A stretch of DNA of 64,000 nucleotides from Marinobacter azerbaijanicus (GCF_030250645.1 NZ_JASSVS010000003.1:310001-374000); one strand, 5' to 3'; shown: positions 8,890-18,424, counted from the stretch's first letter. Translations and numbers: made by a program. Notes: generated by a model not told the origin, from the letters alone.

Positions 8890-9427
8890 AAATTCCCGGG
8901 GCGTTGCGCCAGTAGCCTTTGTAGTCCATGCCGTAACCAAACAGGAAGCGGTCCTCTACTTCAAGGCCGGTGAAGTCTGCTTTCAGGCCCGGCCTTGCCT
9001 TGCGGTCGTGCTGTTTGTCCACCAGCACCGCCGTCAATACTTCGCGGGCGCCATGGGCGAGGCAGTAGTCTGCAATGGCGCACAGCGTTGTGCCCTCGTC
9101 GAGAATGTCATCGACAATAAGCACAGTACGGCCATTCATGTCGGCTTCCGGTTGCAGTTTCCATTCCAGTATGCCGCCGGTGGTTTCCTGGCGATAGCGG
9201 GTGGCATGAAGATACTCCGCCTGGACCGGGAACTTCAGCCGTGGCAACAGTTGCCCTGTGAGAATCAGGCCACCGTTCATCACGCAGAACAGCAGAGGGT
9301 TGGTGTCTTTCAGGCGCTCGCTGATATCGTCCGCGAGGGACTGAACGGCGGCCTGCACCTGCTGTTCGCTCACCAGGCAGTCGGCTTCGGCCATGACCTG
9401 GTTCAGTTCGGCGACGGTATCGGTCAT
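8870..9427 (-). CDS. hpt: hypoxanthine-guanine phosphoribosyltransferase
   Basis: A 185-residue type I phosphoribosyltransferase. The PRPP-binding loop VLIVDDILDEGTTL sits near residues 102-115; CVMNGGLILTGQLLP (about 48-62) forms the pyrophosphate loop region, and VEDRFLFGYGMDYKGYWRN is the purine-binding C-terminal segment. It salvages hypoxanthine and guanine to IMP and GMP. It heads a minus-strand run hpt-ubiC-ubiA, with the ubiC start overlapping its end, and is divergent from the rubredoxin gene. Confidence 0.9.
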   Translation of the reverse strand: MTDTVAELNQVMAEADCLVSEQQVQAAVQSLADDISERLKDTNPLLFCVMNGGLILTGQLLPRLKFPVQAEYLHATRYRQETTGGILEWKLQPEADMNGRTVLIVDDILDEGTTLCAIADYCLAHGAREVLTAVLVDKQHDRKARPGLKADFTGLEVEDRFLFGYGMDYKGYWRNAPGIYAVKGL

Positions 9428-9633
9428 AAAGGTCGGGTCCTGTTGTAAAACGGGGCATTATACCGGAGGAGGGGCGCCGAAGGGAGGGGGCGTTCGGGCC
9501 GGGGCGGGTCGGTATTTATGGCTATTGGCACAAAACCTGCCAATCCCCCGTCGGTACTGGCATTGGTCAATGTTGCAGTGATGGGTATGATGGTCGCTCC
9601 GTTAGATCAGCGCCTGAATTATTGAAGAAAGAC

Positions 9634-9663
9634 TTGCGTGCACGATTGTCTGACAATTATTAT
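9634..9663 (+). promoter_or_regulatory. rubA promoter with FadR/FCD-type operator palindrome
   Basis: A 13-bp perfect inverted repeat ATTGTC-T-GACAAT lies at 9645-9657. Its core TTGTCTGACAA fits TNGTNNNACNA, the generic operator of the FadR (FCD) branch of GntR regulators. It sits between a weak -35 (TTGCGT, 9634-9639) and a -10 (TATTAT, 9658-9663), an 18-bp spacer, where a bound regulator would block polymerase. The regulator is not identifiable here; its class is inferred from the palindrome only. Confidence 0.5.
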
Positions 9664-9691
9664 CGCGCCCTGATGAGTTTGGAGGAATGGC

Positions 9692-9859
9692 ATGAAGAAG
9701 TGGCAATGTGTTGTGTGTGGATTTATCTATGATGAAGCAGAAGGCTGGCCGGACGACGGTATCGAGCCGGGAACAGCCTGGGAAGATGTACCTGACGACT
9801 GGGAGTGCCCCGACTGCGGCGTGGGCAAGGAAGACTTTGAGATGATCGAGATCGGCTAG
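9692..9859 (+). CDS. rubA: rubredoxin
   Basis: A 55-residue protein starting [20 protein letters not shown] and ending in EMIEIG. It has two CxxC pairs, CVVCG (residues 6-9) and CPDCG (residues 39-42), that bind one iron through four cysteines, plus the family's [12 protein letters not shown] block. A strong GGAGG ribosome site lies at 9681-9685. It is a small cytoplasmic electron carrier, probably passing electrons from the reductase encoded 37 bp downstream to a hydroxylase such as an alkane monooxygenase. No such hydroxylase is in the window. Confidence 0.93.
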   Translation: MKKWQCVVCGFIYDEAEGWPDDGIEPGTAWEDVPDDWECPDCGVGKEDFEMIEIG

Positions 9860-9896
9860 TAACACCGGTACGGATAACTGATTCGGAGAGCAGGCA

Positions 9897-11051
9897 ATGA
9901 GCACAGCAGCGCCCATCGTGATTGTGGGAACCGGGTTGTCGGGGTATACCCTGGCGAAAGAGATCCGTAAGCAGGACAATGAGACGCCGATCATCATGAT
10001 CACGGCGGACGATGGATTCAGCTATTCCAAGCCAATGCTCTCTACCGGTTTTACCAAGGGCAAGGAAGCCGACGGCCTGGCCCAGGCATCACCGGACGCC
10101 ATGGTGGAGCAGCTGAATCTGGAGCTGCGCACCTACACCACGGTCACTGGAATTGATCCGGACGCGCATGAGCTGGTCCTCGGGGATGAGCGGCTGGGTT
10201 ACAGCAAGCTGGTGCTGGCCTGGGGTGCGGACGTTATCCGCCTGTCCATTGAAGGAGACGGACAGGAGCACGTTTTCTCCATCAATGATCTGATGGATTA
10301 CCGTGCTTTCCGCGAGGCTCTTCAGGGCAGAAAACGGGTGGCGATTATGGGGGCAGGTCTGATTGGCTGTGAGTTTGCCAATGACCTGCGCAATGGTGAC
10401 TATGAGGTGGACGTCGTTGCCCCTTCCGAAACCCTGATGCCGGGACTGTTGCCCCGGCCCGCTGCAGAGGCCGTGCGAAGTGGTCTTGAGGGGCTGGGTG
10501 TCCGTTTCCACCTGGAGACCGTGGTGGAACACATCGCCGCAAAGGGCAATGGTGTAACCCTGACCCTGGCCAATGGCGAACAGCTGGACGCTGACCTGGT
10601 GATTTCCGCAGTGGGTTTGCGCCCCCGTACAGAGCTCGCCGCTGCGGCCGGCCTTGCGACCAACCGGGGAATTGTGGTGAATCGTGCGCTGGAAACATCC
10701 GCGCCTGACATCTATGCCCTGGGCGATTGTGCGGAAGTCGATGGCCATGTGTTGCTGTATGTCCTGCCCCTGATGGCCTCCGCCCGTGCGCTGGCAAAAA
10801 CCCTGGTGGGTGAGCGCACCGAAGTGAAGTACGGCACCATGCCGGTGATGGTCAAGACCCCCTGCTGCCCGACAGCTGTCTGTCCACCACCGTCTGATGC
10901 CCGGGGCAACTGGGAGGTGGAGGCGGAGGGACAGGATGTCCGCGCTTTGTTCAAGGGTGCATCCGGCGAAGTTCTGGGTTTTGCACTGACCGGTCGTTAT
11001 GCGGTGGAAAAACAGGCCCTGTCAAAGGAAGTGCCGCCCATTCACAGTTAA
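9897..11051 (+). CDS. rubB: rubredoxin-NAD(+) reductase
   Basis: The 384-residue pyridine-nucleotide-disulfide-type flavoprotein has an N-terminal FAD dinucleotide-binding motif ([17 protein letters not shown]). A central NAD(P)H-binding motif ([17 protein letters not shown], near residue 147) and a second FAD motif ending in [12 protein letters not shown] follow. It moves electrons from NAD(P)H to rubredoxin. It follows rubA by 37 bp, the same arrangement as rubA-rubB/alkT in Pseudomonas, and should be cotranscribed with it. The pair most likely serves alkane or fatty-acid hydroxylation or an oxidative-stress reductase. Confidence 0.9.
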   Translation: MSTAAPIVIVGTGLSGYTLAKEIRKQDNETPIIMITADDGFSYSKPMLSTGFTKGKEADGLAQASPDAMVEQLNLELRTYTTVTGIDPDAHELVLGDERLGYSKLVLAWGADVIRLSIEGDGQEHVFSINDLMDYRAFREALQGRKRVAIMGAGLIGCEFANDLRNGDYEVDVVAPSETLMPGLLPRPAAEAVRSGLEGLGVRFHLETVVEHIAAKGNGVTLTLANGEQLDADLVISAVGLRPRTELAAAAGLATNRGIVVNRALETSAPDIYALGDCAEVDGHVLLYVLPLMASARALAKTLVGERTEVKYGTMPVMVKTPCCPTAVCPPPSDARGNWEVEAEGQDVRALFKGASGEVLGFALTGRYAVEKQALSKEVPPIHS

Positions 11052-11131
11052 TCGGCGGCACCGGGATTGCGAAAATCCCCGGCTTGCGGTAGAAACTCAT
11101 TCGTGAGCTAACGAAATTGACAGGAGCTGGC

Positions 11132-11989
11132 ATGCTTGAAGTAACCAGAAAGCTGGTGGATCTGCTGGATCTTTCCCCGATTGGTGATGATCACTTTCAG
11201 GGTGATAGTGAAGATCTTGGCTTTCCCAATGTGTTTGGCGGCCAGGTCCTGGGTCAGGCGCTGATGGCTGCCAGCCGCACAGTCGAAGGGCGCCTGCCCC
11301 ATTCGCTGCATACCTATTTTCTGCGTCCCGGCAACCAGAGCATGCCAATAGACTACGAAGTCCAGCGGGTGCGGGATGGCGGCAGTTTTTCCGTGCGTCG
11401 GGTAATTGCCCGCCAGGACGGAAAGGAAATCCTGACCGGTTCCATGTCGTTCCAGGTTGCTGAGGAGGGCTTTGAGCATCAGTTGGATATGCCAGCGGCA
11501 CCTGACCCTGAGGGTCTCAAATCCGAGCAAGAGTATGGTGAGTTGCTGGCACCTCATGTGCCGGAGCATCTCCGGGGCATTCTGACCCGGGATCGCCCCA
11601 TTGAAATCCGGCCCGTCAATCCGGTCAATCCGCTGAAGCCCGAACCCCGCCCACCCTACAAGCAGAGCTGGTTCCGCACACAAGGCCACCTGCCGGATGA
11701 CCCGGTGCTGCACCGGTGCCTGCTGACCTACGCCTCCGATTTTTCATTCCTGGGTACCTCCCTGAACCCCCATGGCGTGACCTTCATGAGCAAGAAGATG
11801 CAGGTTGCGAGCCTGGATCACTCCATCTGGTTTCATCGCGAGTTCCGAATGGATGAATGGTTGCTCTACGACAAGGACAGCCCCAGCGCCTCCGGCGGGC
11901 GTGGCTTCAATCGTGGTAACTTTTTCGACCAGAAGGGAAGGCTTGTGGCATCAACAACCCAGGAAGCACTGATTCGCCACCGGGGCTAG
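11132..11989 (+). CDS. tesB: acyl-CoA thioesterase II
   Basis: A 285-residue double-hotdog thioesterase. The first hotdog has VFGGQVLGQALMAASRTV and the LHTYFLRPGN block. The second contains YASDFSFLGTSLNPHG, with the Asp expected in the catalytic triad, and ends with FDQKGRLVASTTQEALIR. It hydrolyses medium- and long-chain acyl-CoA to free acid and CoA. The ATG at 11132 is favoured over the in-frame TTG at 11117, because an AGGAG lies 5 nt before it. It follows rubB by 80 bp on the same strand. Confidence 0.92.
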   Translation: MLEVTRKLVDLLDLSPIGDDHFQGDSEDLGFPNVFGGQVLGQALMAASRTVEGRLPHSLHTYFLRPGNQSMPIDYEVQRVRDGGSFSVRRVIARQDGKEILTGSMSFQVAEEGFEHQLDMPAAPDPEGLKSEQEYGELLAPHVPEHLRGILTRDRPIEIRPVNPVNPLKPEPRPPYKQSWFRTQGHLPDDPVLHRCLLTYASDFSFLGTSLNPHGVTFMSKKMQVASLDHSIWFHREFRMDEWLLYDKDSPSASGGRGFNRGNFFDQKGRLVASTTQEALIRHRG

Positions 11990-12028
11990 TGTCTCGCCCG
12001 GCTGACTGACTGGTAACCCGTCTGGACG

Positions 12029-14602
12029 CTAGCCCAGCTGCCGGTTTTCCTCCTGCTGTGCCTGTTCGTCGAGCCACAAGGTCATTTCCCCGACAGGGAG
12101 GGGTGGGGTCAGAAAGTACCCCTGAACCATATCGCAGCCCATCTCATCAAGCAGCTCCAGTGTTTCTTGCGTTTCCACACCCTCGGCGACAACGCTGTAG
12201 CCGAGGCTGTGGCACATGTCGATGGTGGTTTTGACAATCACCTGGTCACCGACCTCGGAGGCCAGGTCGGTTATCAGCGAGCGGTCAATCTTGATTTCGC
12301 TGGCAGGCAGTTGCTTGATATACGACAGCGATGAGTAGCCGGACCCAAAGTCATCTATCGACAGGGGAATACCGGTGGCGTGCAGAGATCTGAGTGCGCG
12401 CAGGGAATTGACCGGGTCCTGCATCATTGAGGTTTCGGTAACCTCCAGTGTAATGGCCCCATGATGGGAATGGTAACTGTTCATCAGGCGTTGAACGAAC
12501 ACGGGAAAGTCACGCTCCCGCAGGTTGTTGGGTGAGATATTAACCGACACGTTGAGGATGTGTCCCCTTTCCAGCAGGCGGCTTCTCACGGCCAGCGACT
12601 GCTCCAGTACCCAGCGGGTCAGTGGTTTGATCAGTCCGGTCTGTTCTGCGAGTGCGATGATCTCATCTGCGGAAACGGGCCTTTTGCGATCCGGCCAGCG
12701 TATCAGGGCCTCCAGTCCCACCACTGCTCTGGTCTTGAGCGACATTTTCGGCTGCAGGTAGAGAGCAAGTTCGTCGTTTTTCAGTGCGTGCTTCAGCTCT
12801 GAAACGAGCGTCAGACGGTCAGCACTGTAGGAGTCCCGCGATGACTGGTAGTAAGCCAGTCCTCGATCCCGTGCATCTTCCGACCCCTGGGCGATGTAGG
12901 CCCTGCGGATCAATGTGTTGGCCTCAGTGGCGTGGTCGGGGTATATGGCGGTGCCGGTGCGGGGATCCAGCGGCAGCTGCATGCCCAGGTAATCCAGAGG
13001 CTCGCGAATTTCCTCAAGGGCGTGGATGATCGCGCGCGGGACCTCGGCCAATACGTCGGCCTCGACCACGAAGCCAAAGGTGGACGATTCCAGAGAAGCG
13101 AGATAGAACGATTGTTGTTCAGTGGTCTCAACCGGACAGATGCCGGGCAGGTCCCCCACGATACTGTTGAATCGTCGGGCTGCCAGCTCAATCAGGAGGT
13201 CGGTGTTGCGGTGTCCCAGGGTTTTGGTGATTGCTGGAAGATTGGTGAGATGGATCACGGAAATCGAAAACCGTTTGTCGGGTTCCCTGGTGATCAGTTC
13301 ATTGATCATCATTTCCAGACAGGTCCGATTGGGCAAGCCGGTCAGCGGATTGTGAAGAGCCTGGTCAATCAGTCTCAGTTCTGCAGATCGCCTTGCGGCC
13401 ATGGCGGCAATTTCCGCTTCCCTCGCGCGCACCTTGTCTTCCCGCTCTTCATAAAGCCTGGCGGCAAGGGCAATGGTCAGCAGAATGGCTTCAAGTGCGG
13501 AGCCGATTTCCATGCCATAGGCGGTAACAAAATTGGTGGGAATCAGCCCGTACTTGTTGGCTGCAGTGACGGCGCTGCCCAGTGTCAGTAAGCCCCATGC
13601 AATGGTGTAATAGCTGGCCTGGGGGTTTCCCCGGATCCACTGCAGGGGCCCGATCACCGTCAGCAGAAGACAGCTGGGTATGGCAAGGGCAACGGTGAGT
13701 CGGCTGGCAATACTGTAGTCAGTAACAAACGTGACCACGACGACCACCAGGTTGATGAGCACTGTGTACCAGACCAGCCTGTCCATTTTCGGGCTGGTGG
13801 ATTTCAGGTTGAGGAAAGCACGTGAGAAAAGCAGGGTGAAGACGAGTGCGCCCGGTACCGTCAGCATCATCGCCTGGTTGTGTAGCCAGGGAAGCCCCGG
13901 CCACAGCAACTGGTAGGTGCTGCCGTTCAGGGTGCCGATCAGTAACAGGTACCCCATGGTGGACAGCACATACAGCAGATACATGCGTTCGCGTAGGGCA
14001 AGGAAAACGAACAGGTTGAAAAAAATCACCATGATCAGGATGCCGTAGTAAATGGCGTGCATCTGATCCTCGACCGAGGCAGACTCAAAAAAGGCGGCGG
14101 GCTCCCAGAGCCGGACGGGCACCTGCATGGCCCCCTGGCTCTGCACTTTCAATAGTATCTGGTATTGGCTGCCGGGATTGGTGTCGTAGGCAAACAGGAA
14201 GTTGCGGTGCTGTATCGGGCGGTCTTCAAACGGGAAATGATCGCCGGTCAGGGTGCGCTGCCGGACGACGCCGTCTTCAAGAAGATAGAAGGTAATCCGG
14301 TCAAGCTGCGGGTACCGGATTTCAAGTACCTGCCGGTTGCCGGGTATCGCCGATATGGCGGATGCAGGAATACGGAGCCACACGGTATCGCGGATGTAGC
14401 CGAAGTTCGGACTTTCGCTTTCCAGTGGCTGCCAACTATCGGAAGCAAGCGCTTCCCTGAGATCCAACTCTTCTGAAGGGGCCACCCGGATGTAGTCCAT
14501 GTCCGGCTCTGCAAACCCGGATTGTGACGGGCCTGCCTGGGTTCCGAAAGCCATTATGATCAATACGCCGGTCAGGGCGAAAATCTGAGCAATATGGCGC
14601 AC
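12029..14602 (-). CDS. 7TMR-DISM membrane protein with degenerate GGDEF and intact EAL
   Basis: An 857-residue protein. A signal peptide (about 1-23), a periplasmic 7TMR-DISMED2-type sensory domain (about 30-165) and seven hydrophobic helices (about 185-390) precede the cytoplasmic part. The GGDEF-fold region (about 410-560) starts with a good NPLTGLPNRTCLE, but its active-site strand reads FGFVVEA, with no GGDEF, so cyclase activity is unlikely. The EAL domain (about 595-845) has LEALIRW, EVTETS, DDFGSGYSSLSYIK and AEGVET, all expected for an active c-di-GMP phosphodiesterase. The likely role is removal of c-di-GMP in response to an extracellular cue. The start is a GTG with a weak ribosome site. 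Confidence 0.88.
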   Translation of the reverse strand: MRHIAQIFALTGVLIIMAFGTQAGPSQSGFAEPDMDYIRVAPSEELDLREALASDSWQPLESESPNFGYIRDTVWLRIPASAISAIPGNRQVLEIRYPQLDRITFYLLEDGVVRQRTLTGDHFPFEDRPIQHRNFLFAYDTNPGSQYQILLKVQSQGAMQVPVRLWEPAAFFESASVEDQMHAIYYGILIMVIFFNLFVFLALRERMYLLYVLSTMGYLLLIGTLNGSTYQLLWPGLPWLHNQAMMLTVPGALVFTLLFSRAFLNLKSTSPKMDRLVWYTVLINLVVVVVTFVTDYSIASRLTVALAIPSCLLLTVIGPLQWIRGNPQASYYTIAWGLLTLGSAVTAANKYGLIPTNFVTAYGMEIGSALEAILLTIALAARLYEEREDKVRAREAEIAAMAARRSAELRLIDQALHNPLTGLPNRTCLEMMINELITREPDKRFSISVIHLTNLPAITKTLGHRNTDLLIELAARRFNSIVGDLPGICPVETTEQQSFYLASLESSTFGFVVEADVLAEVPRAIIHALEEIREPLDYLGMQLPLDPRTGTAIYPDHATEANTLIRRAYIAQGSEDARDRGLAYYQSSRDSYSADRLTLVSELKHALKNDELALYLQPKMSLKTRAVVGLEALIRWPDRKRPVSADEIIALAEQTGLIKPLTRWVLEQSLAVRSRLLERGHILNVSVNISPNNLRERDFPVFVQRLMNSYHSHHGAITLEVTETSMMQDPVNSLRALRSLHATGIPLSIDDFGSGYSSLSYIKQLPASEIKIDRSLITDLASEVGDQVIVKTTIDMCHSLGYSVVAEGVETQETLELLDEMGCDMVQGYFLTPPLPVGEMTLWLDEQAQQEENRQLG

Positions 14603-14642
14603 GTAATACCAATCTTGTTAGGTTGTCCATTTCAGTATGGCT

Positions 14643-15095
14643 TCAACCGGTCAGATGCTCAACCCACTGACGAACCCAGGGCTCGGCTTCCAGTTCCGGT
14701 TCGGTGGTTTCCAGGGCGTCAATCCGGAAAGTCTCACCGACCTTTCTTGCCGAGGTTTCATAAAAGGCTTCTTCCATCAGATCGCCGGCGCCGCAGAACG
14801 TGTCCCCGTAGGAGCTGTCACCCAGTACGATTACGCCAAAAGGTCGTTCCGGTTGCTGGGGAAGTTCATCGCGGAGCCTCAGGTAGAACGGCAGCAGGTT
14901 GGGCGGAATCTCGCCCTGGCCCGTGGTGGACGTGCAGATTAATACCGGGTCATTGTTGCCTGTAATGTCCTCCAGTTCCGGATTCTCCAGGACGATGATC
15001 TGGTGCCCGTCCTGTTCCAGGCTTTTCTTCAGTGAACGCGCTGTCAGCAGGGCGCCTCCATAGACACTGCCAACCAGAATCCGGATTGTGGCCAT
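14643..15095 (-). CDS. mioC: MioC-like flavodoxin
   Basis: A 150-residue FMN-binding flavodoxin-fold protein. The phosphate-binding loop is GSVYGGALLTARSL (residues 8-21), with the isoalloxazine loops STTGQGEIPPNLLPF (about 56-70) and VLGDSSYGDTFCGAG (about 90-104). Length and motifs match MioC/YqcA-type flavodoxins, low-potential one-electron carriers. The partner is unknown; family members have been linked to biotin synthase. It lies 40 bp upstream of the EAL protein on the same strand. Confidence 0.82.
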   Translation of the reverse strand: MATIRILVGSVYGGALLTARSLKKSLEQDGHQIIVLENPELEDITGNNDPVLICTSTTGQGEIPPNLLPFYLRLRDELPQQPERPFGVIVLGDSSYGDTFCGAGDLMEEAFYETSARKVGETFRIDALETTEPELEAEPWVRQWVEHLTG

Positions 15096-15150
15096 AACTC
15101 GTCCTGTTCAGTGAATTGCGGGACGATCATAGCGAGTAGGGCGCTGTGCC

Positions 15151-16257
15151 TCAAGCGCTGGTCCTGGGAGACGCCTGTCCTTTGGTGGTGGTACGTACCC
15201 GTGGTGCGATACGGTCTCGACCGTCTTCCTTGGCGTTGTAGAGGTGGATATCTGCCTGCTTCAGCAGCTCATCCACCGAGCCGGCCTTGGCGATGGAACA
15301 GATGCCGGCGCTGATGGTTACGGGCAGGCGCTGTCCTGCAAAGATGAACTCAGTGTTGGCCACCTCAGACCGAAGGCGCTCAGCAAGGGTAAGCGCCTGA
15401 AGCAGGGACGTGTCGGGCAGCAGGATCAGGAATTCCTCGCCTCCCCAGCGCGCTGCTATATCGGTCTGGCGAATCACCGCCTGCATGAGTTCCGAGAAAC
15501 GCCTGAGAACTTCATCTCCGGCGTCATGGCCGTATTCGTCGTTGATCCTCTTGAACAGGTCCAGATCTATCAGGGCAATGGAGAAGTGATGGCCCGAACG
15601 CTGGTAGCGGGAATACTCCTCGCCGAGACGGTGTTGCATGTCCCGGCGGTTGGAGAGTCCCGTGAGGTCATCGGTCCGGGCGGCATGTTCGTGAGCCTGG
15701 GCCAGATTCATCAGCTCATTCCGGGCCTTCAGCCGGCTTGCTTCAAGAACAAAACAGAAAATGGATTCAAAGGTCAGCGTGGCGAAGAAGCGAATCTTGA
15801 AGTCGGTGGTGTATTCAGCGGTTACCAGTGGCAATTCCGGAAACTGGAACACCACCGCCGCCAGCAGGTAGCAGAACAGCAGTACTGCTGTTCCCGTTTT
15901 GAGATCGGTTAGATAGAACAGCAGGGGTGGGAACACATAAAACCAGAGCGGGCCGGTGTTGCTCTCGCCACCGGTAATGATCAGGTATCCGAACAGTAGC
16001 CCAACGATGGCGATCATGCCCACTTTCTGCTGTTGGCGATTACCGTTCCGGGCGAAAACGAGCATGTTGATGGCCACCAGTGCCGCAAAGAACCAGAGAG
16101 CTCCTGCATGGGTGGTGTGGGCGACGAACCAGGCCTTGGCTCCAATGCCGACCAGGAAGAGAATAGCCATGGCGGAGAGCCCGGTCAGCAGTCGGGAAAC
16201 GCGTTCCTCCTCACTCTCGTCGGCGGTTTTCTGGCTGGGGTCCGGAAGTCGGGTCAT
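15151..16257 (-). CDS. membrane GGDEF diguanylate cyclase
   Basis: The 368-residue protein has about six hydrophobic helices in the first 180 residues and a C-terminal GGDEF domain (about 195-355). The active site is RWGGEEF (GGEEF variant), preceded by DDLTGLSNRRDM and the metal-binding DLDLFKRINDEYGHDAGDEV. An RxxD inhibitory site (RQTD) lies exactly five residues before GGEEF, so product inhibition is expected. It makes c-di-GMP from two GTP. The ATG at 16257 has an AAGAG ribosome site; a GTG at 16293 is the alternative. Confidence 0.9.
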   Translation of the reverse strand: MTRLPDPSQKTADESEEERVSRLLTGLSAMAILFLVGIGAKAWFVAHTTHAGALWFFAALVAINMLVFARNGNRQQQKVGMIAIVGLLFGYLIITGGESNTGPLWFYVFPPLLFYLTDLKTGTAVLLFCYLLAAVVFQFPELPLVTAEYTTDFKIRFFATLTFESIFCFVLEASRLKARNELMNLAQAHEHAARTDDLTGLSNRRDMQHRLGEEYSRYQRSGHHFSIALIDLDLFKRINDEYGHDAGDEVLRRFSELMQAVIRQTDIAARWGGEEFLILLPDTSLLQALTLAERLRSEVANTEFIFAGQRLPVTISAGICSIAKAGSVDELLKQADIHLYNAKEDGRDRIAPRVRTTTKGQASPRTSA

Positions 16258-16462
16258 GGCACTCTTTTCGTTGGTGTTGTGCCTGGGCAGCACAGCTATG
16301 CGTCAGATTAGTCAAACATGGCGGTTCGTAAAGCGAAGTCGGTCAAGCATTCGCAATTATGACGGTTTTGTTTCATTTCGATGTCAAAAATTTTATAGTT
16401 GCCGCGTTGAAAAATCTGACTTTGAGCTTCCCGTGTTCCCCTGTTGCGAGACCTGATGTGTT

Positions 16463-18022
16463 ATGGCCGGCAAAAACGGATTCCTTGATACCCTCCTTAC
16501 CAGCCCCTCCACCGAGCGCTACCGCGTAGGCATAAGCTTTCTATTTCTGCTTTGTATCTTCCTTGCGGTGGGACAGATCAGTAGCGGCATGCCCAACAGT
16601 ATGCTGTTAATGGTAGCGGCAGTGATTGGTGGCTATATGGCCATCAATATCGGTGCCAACGACGTGGCGAACAATGTCGGCCCCGCCGTGGGTTCCGGTG
16701 CCCTGTCACTGGGGGGTGCGGTTGTTATTGCCGCCATTTTCGAGGCGGCCGGCGCCATCATCGCCGGTGGTGACGTGGTGTCCACCATCAAGGGAGGCAT
16801 CATTGCCGCTGAGCGCCTGGAGGATGTGAGCACCTTTGTATGGCTGATGACAGCGGCCCTGCTTGCTGGTGCCCTGTGGCTTAACCTGGCTACCTGGATG
16901 GGTGCGCCGGTTTCCACAACCCATTCCATTGTTGGCGGTGTCCTGGGTGCCGGTATTGCTGCTGGCGGCTGGGGTATTGCCGACTGGGCCGTGATGAGCA
17001 AGATTGTCGCCAGTTGGGTGATCTCTCCGGTAATGGGGGGCGTGCTGGCGGCCCTGTTCCTGTTTGCCATCAAGAAAACGGTACTTTACCGACAGAATGT
17101 GGTCTCTGCAGCGAGAACTTTTGTCCCCTGGCTCGTGGCCATTATGGCCTGGGCTTTCGGTACTTACCTGATGGTCAAGGGCGTCAAGAAGATTATCAGT
17201 GTCGATTTCCTGGGAGCCTCTCTGGTTGGTCTGGTGCTGGCCATCGTCGTCTTTATCGCCATGAGAACCCTGGTTGGCCGACGCGCTGCCACCATGGAAA
17301 ACAGCTCCGCCGGTGTGAACGATCTCTTCGTCTGGCCCATGATCTTTGCTGCGGCGCTGCTCAGCTTTGCCCACGGTGCCAACGACGTTGCCAACGCCAT
17401 TGGTCCGCTGGCTGCTATTAACGATGCACTGTCCGCGGGGGCCGTGGTAACCGCGGCCAGCATCCCCCTGTGGGTCATGCTGGTGGGTGCGCTGGGGCTG
17501 GCAGTGGGCTTGATGCTGTTCGGTCCAAGGCTGATCAAAACGGTTGGCAGCGAAATCACTGAGCTGGACAAGACCCGGGCTTTCTGCATTGCCCTGTCAG
17601 CGGCACTGACGGTTATCATAGCGTCACAGTTGGGCCTGCCGGTGAGCTCTACCCATATTGCTGTTGGTGGTGTGTTTGGTGTGGGTTTTCTGAGGGAATA
17701 TCTGAAGTCCAACTACGCCACCCAGCTTCACAACATCATGGACAGCCATGAAGAGGACGAGCGCGAACGCCTGCGGCCGTTCCTGGAGGATTTCCGCAAC
17801 GCCTCTGTCGAGGAAATGGAAAATCTGCTTCAGCAGGCCAAGAAAAAGAAGCAGGTACCCCTGTCCAAGAAAGAGCGCAAGCGCCTGAAGAAGATCTACC
17901 GCGAGGAGATGGTCAAGCGTTCCCATCTGACCCGCATCGTTGCCGCCTGGATTATCACCGTTCCGGTGTCCGCCTGCATGGCGGCAATCCTGTTCTTCAC
18001 GTTGAGGGGGCTGTTGCTGTAA
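16463..18022 (+). CDS. pitA: low-affinity inorganic phosphate transporter, Pit family
   Basis: A 519-residue integral membrane protein of the PiT family. The two duplicated signature blocks are GANDVANNVGPAVGSGAL (about residue 64) and GANDVANAIGPLAA (about residue 304). The matching VSTTHSIVGGVLGAG and VSSTHIAVGGVFGVG segments occur late in each half. A strongly charged cytoplasmic loop (about 420-490, rich in Lys/Glu/Arg) separates the last helices. It imports phosphate as a metal-phosphate/H+ symporter. I see no Pho box and no PhoU-like pit accessory gene beside it, so it is probably constitutive. Confidence 0.9.
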   Translation: MAGKNGFLDTLLTSPSTERYRVGISFLFLLCIFLAVGQISSGMPNSMLLMVAAVIGGYMAINIGANDVANNVGPAVGSGALSLGGAVVIAAIFEAAGAIIAGGDVVSTIKGGIIAAERLEDVSTFVWLMTAALLAGALWLNLATWMGAPVSTTHSIVGGVLGAGIAAGGWGIADWAVMSKIVASWVISPVMGGVLAALFLFAIKKTVLYRQNVVSAARTFVPWLVAIMAWAFGTYLMVKGVKKIISVDFLGASLVGLVLAIVVFIAMRTLVGRRAATMENSSAGVNDLFVWPMIFAAALLSFAHGANDVANAIGPLAAINDALSAGAVVTAASIPLWVMLVGALGLAVGLMLFGPRLIKTVGSEITELDKTRAFCIALSAALTVIIASQLGLPVSSTHIAVGGVFGVGFLREYLKSNYATQLHNIMDSHEEDERERLRPFLEDFRNASVEEMENLLQQAKKKKQVPLSKKERKRLKKIYREEMVKRSHLTRIVAAWIITVPVSACMAAILFFTLRGLLL

Positions 18023-18127
18023 GGGATTGCCTGCGCTGGTTGTCAGATGCCTTTTTGGCCCATACTATTCGGGATACGGGAGGTGTCTGCCTCCCAAAAT
18101 ATTGCCAACCTGTCCGGGGATTGATTC

Positions 18128-18394
18128 ATGAGTTCAGCAGAGGAAAGCCGTCAGGCAAAAGTCATTGACGAGCTCAGGGTGTTTATCAAGAAGGTTCTCA
18201 GCGACCCGACGATTGCCGTGAAGTCGGTGGAAATCGCCCGCAAATACCGTAACCAGCCCAATGCCAATGAGCTGATTGCCCGGGAAATCAGTGCCAACAC
18301 CACGATCCGGATTCCGGAAAGCTGGAGTCGGGCGGACCATATGTTTTTAGAGATTCTGGACGAAGTGCTCGATGACGAAGAGGCGCTTTACTGA
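18128..18394 (+). CDS. small conserved-looking protein of unknown function
   Basis: An 88-residue acidic protein that I do not recognise. It has no signal peptide or hydrophobic segment and looks mainly alpha-helical, with a basic middle (VEIARKYRNQPN) and a strongly acidic C-terminus (EILDEVLDDEEALY). Codon use looks like that of its neighbours, and the ATG at 18128 follows a GGGGA. It stands 105 bp after pitA on the same strand. Repeat copy A begins 30 nt after its stop codon. Confidence 0.6.
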   Translation: MSSAEESRQAKVIDELRVFIKKVLSDPTIAVKSVEIARKYRNQPNANELIAREISANTTIRIPESWSRADHMFLEILDEVLDDEEALY

Positions 18395-18424
18395 GTCATT
18401 TGGCTTTGGTTAAAGCGGAGTGGG

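Noticed and set aside
11052..11131. Terminator after rubB
   Set aside because: A CCGGGATT/AATCCCCGG hairpin exists but has a bulge and no T-run, and tesB follows in the same direction.
16257..16463. Pho box before pitA
   Set aside because: No CTGTCAT-type half-site pair is visible in the 205-bp gap between the GGDEF gene and pitA.
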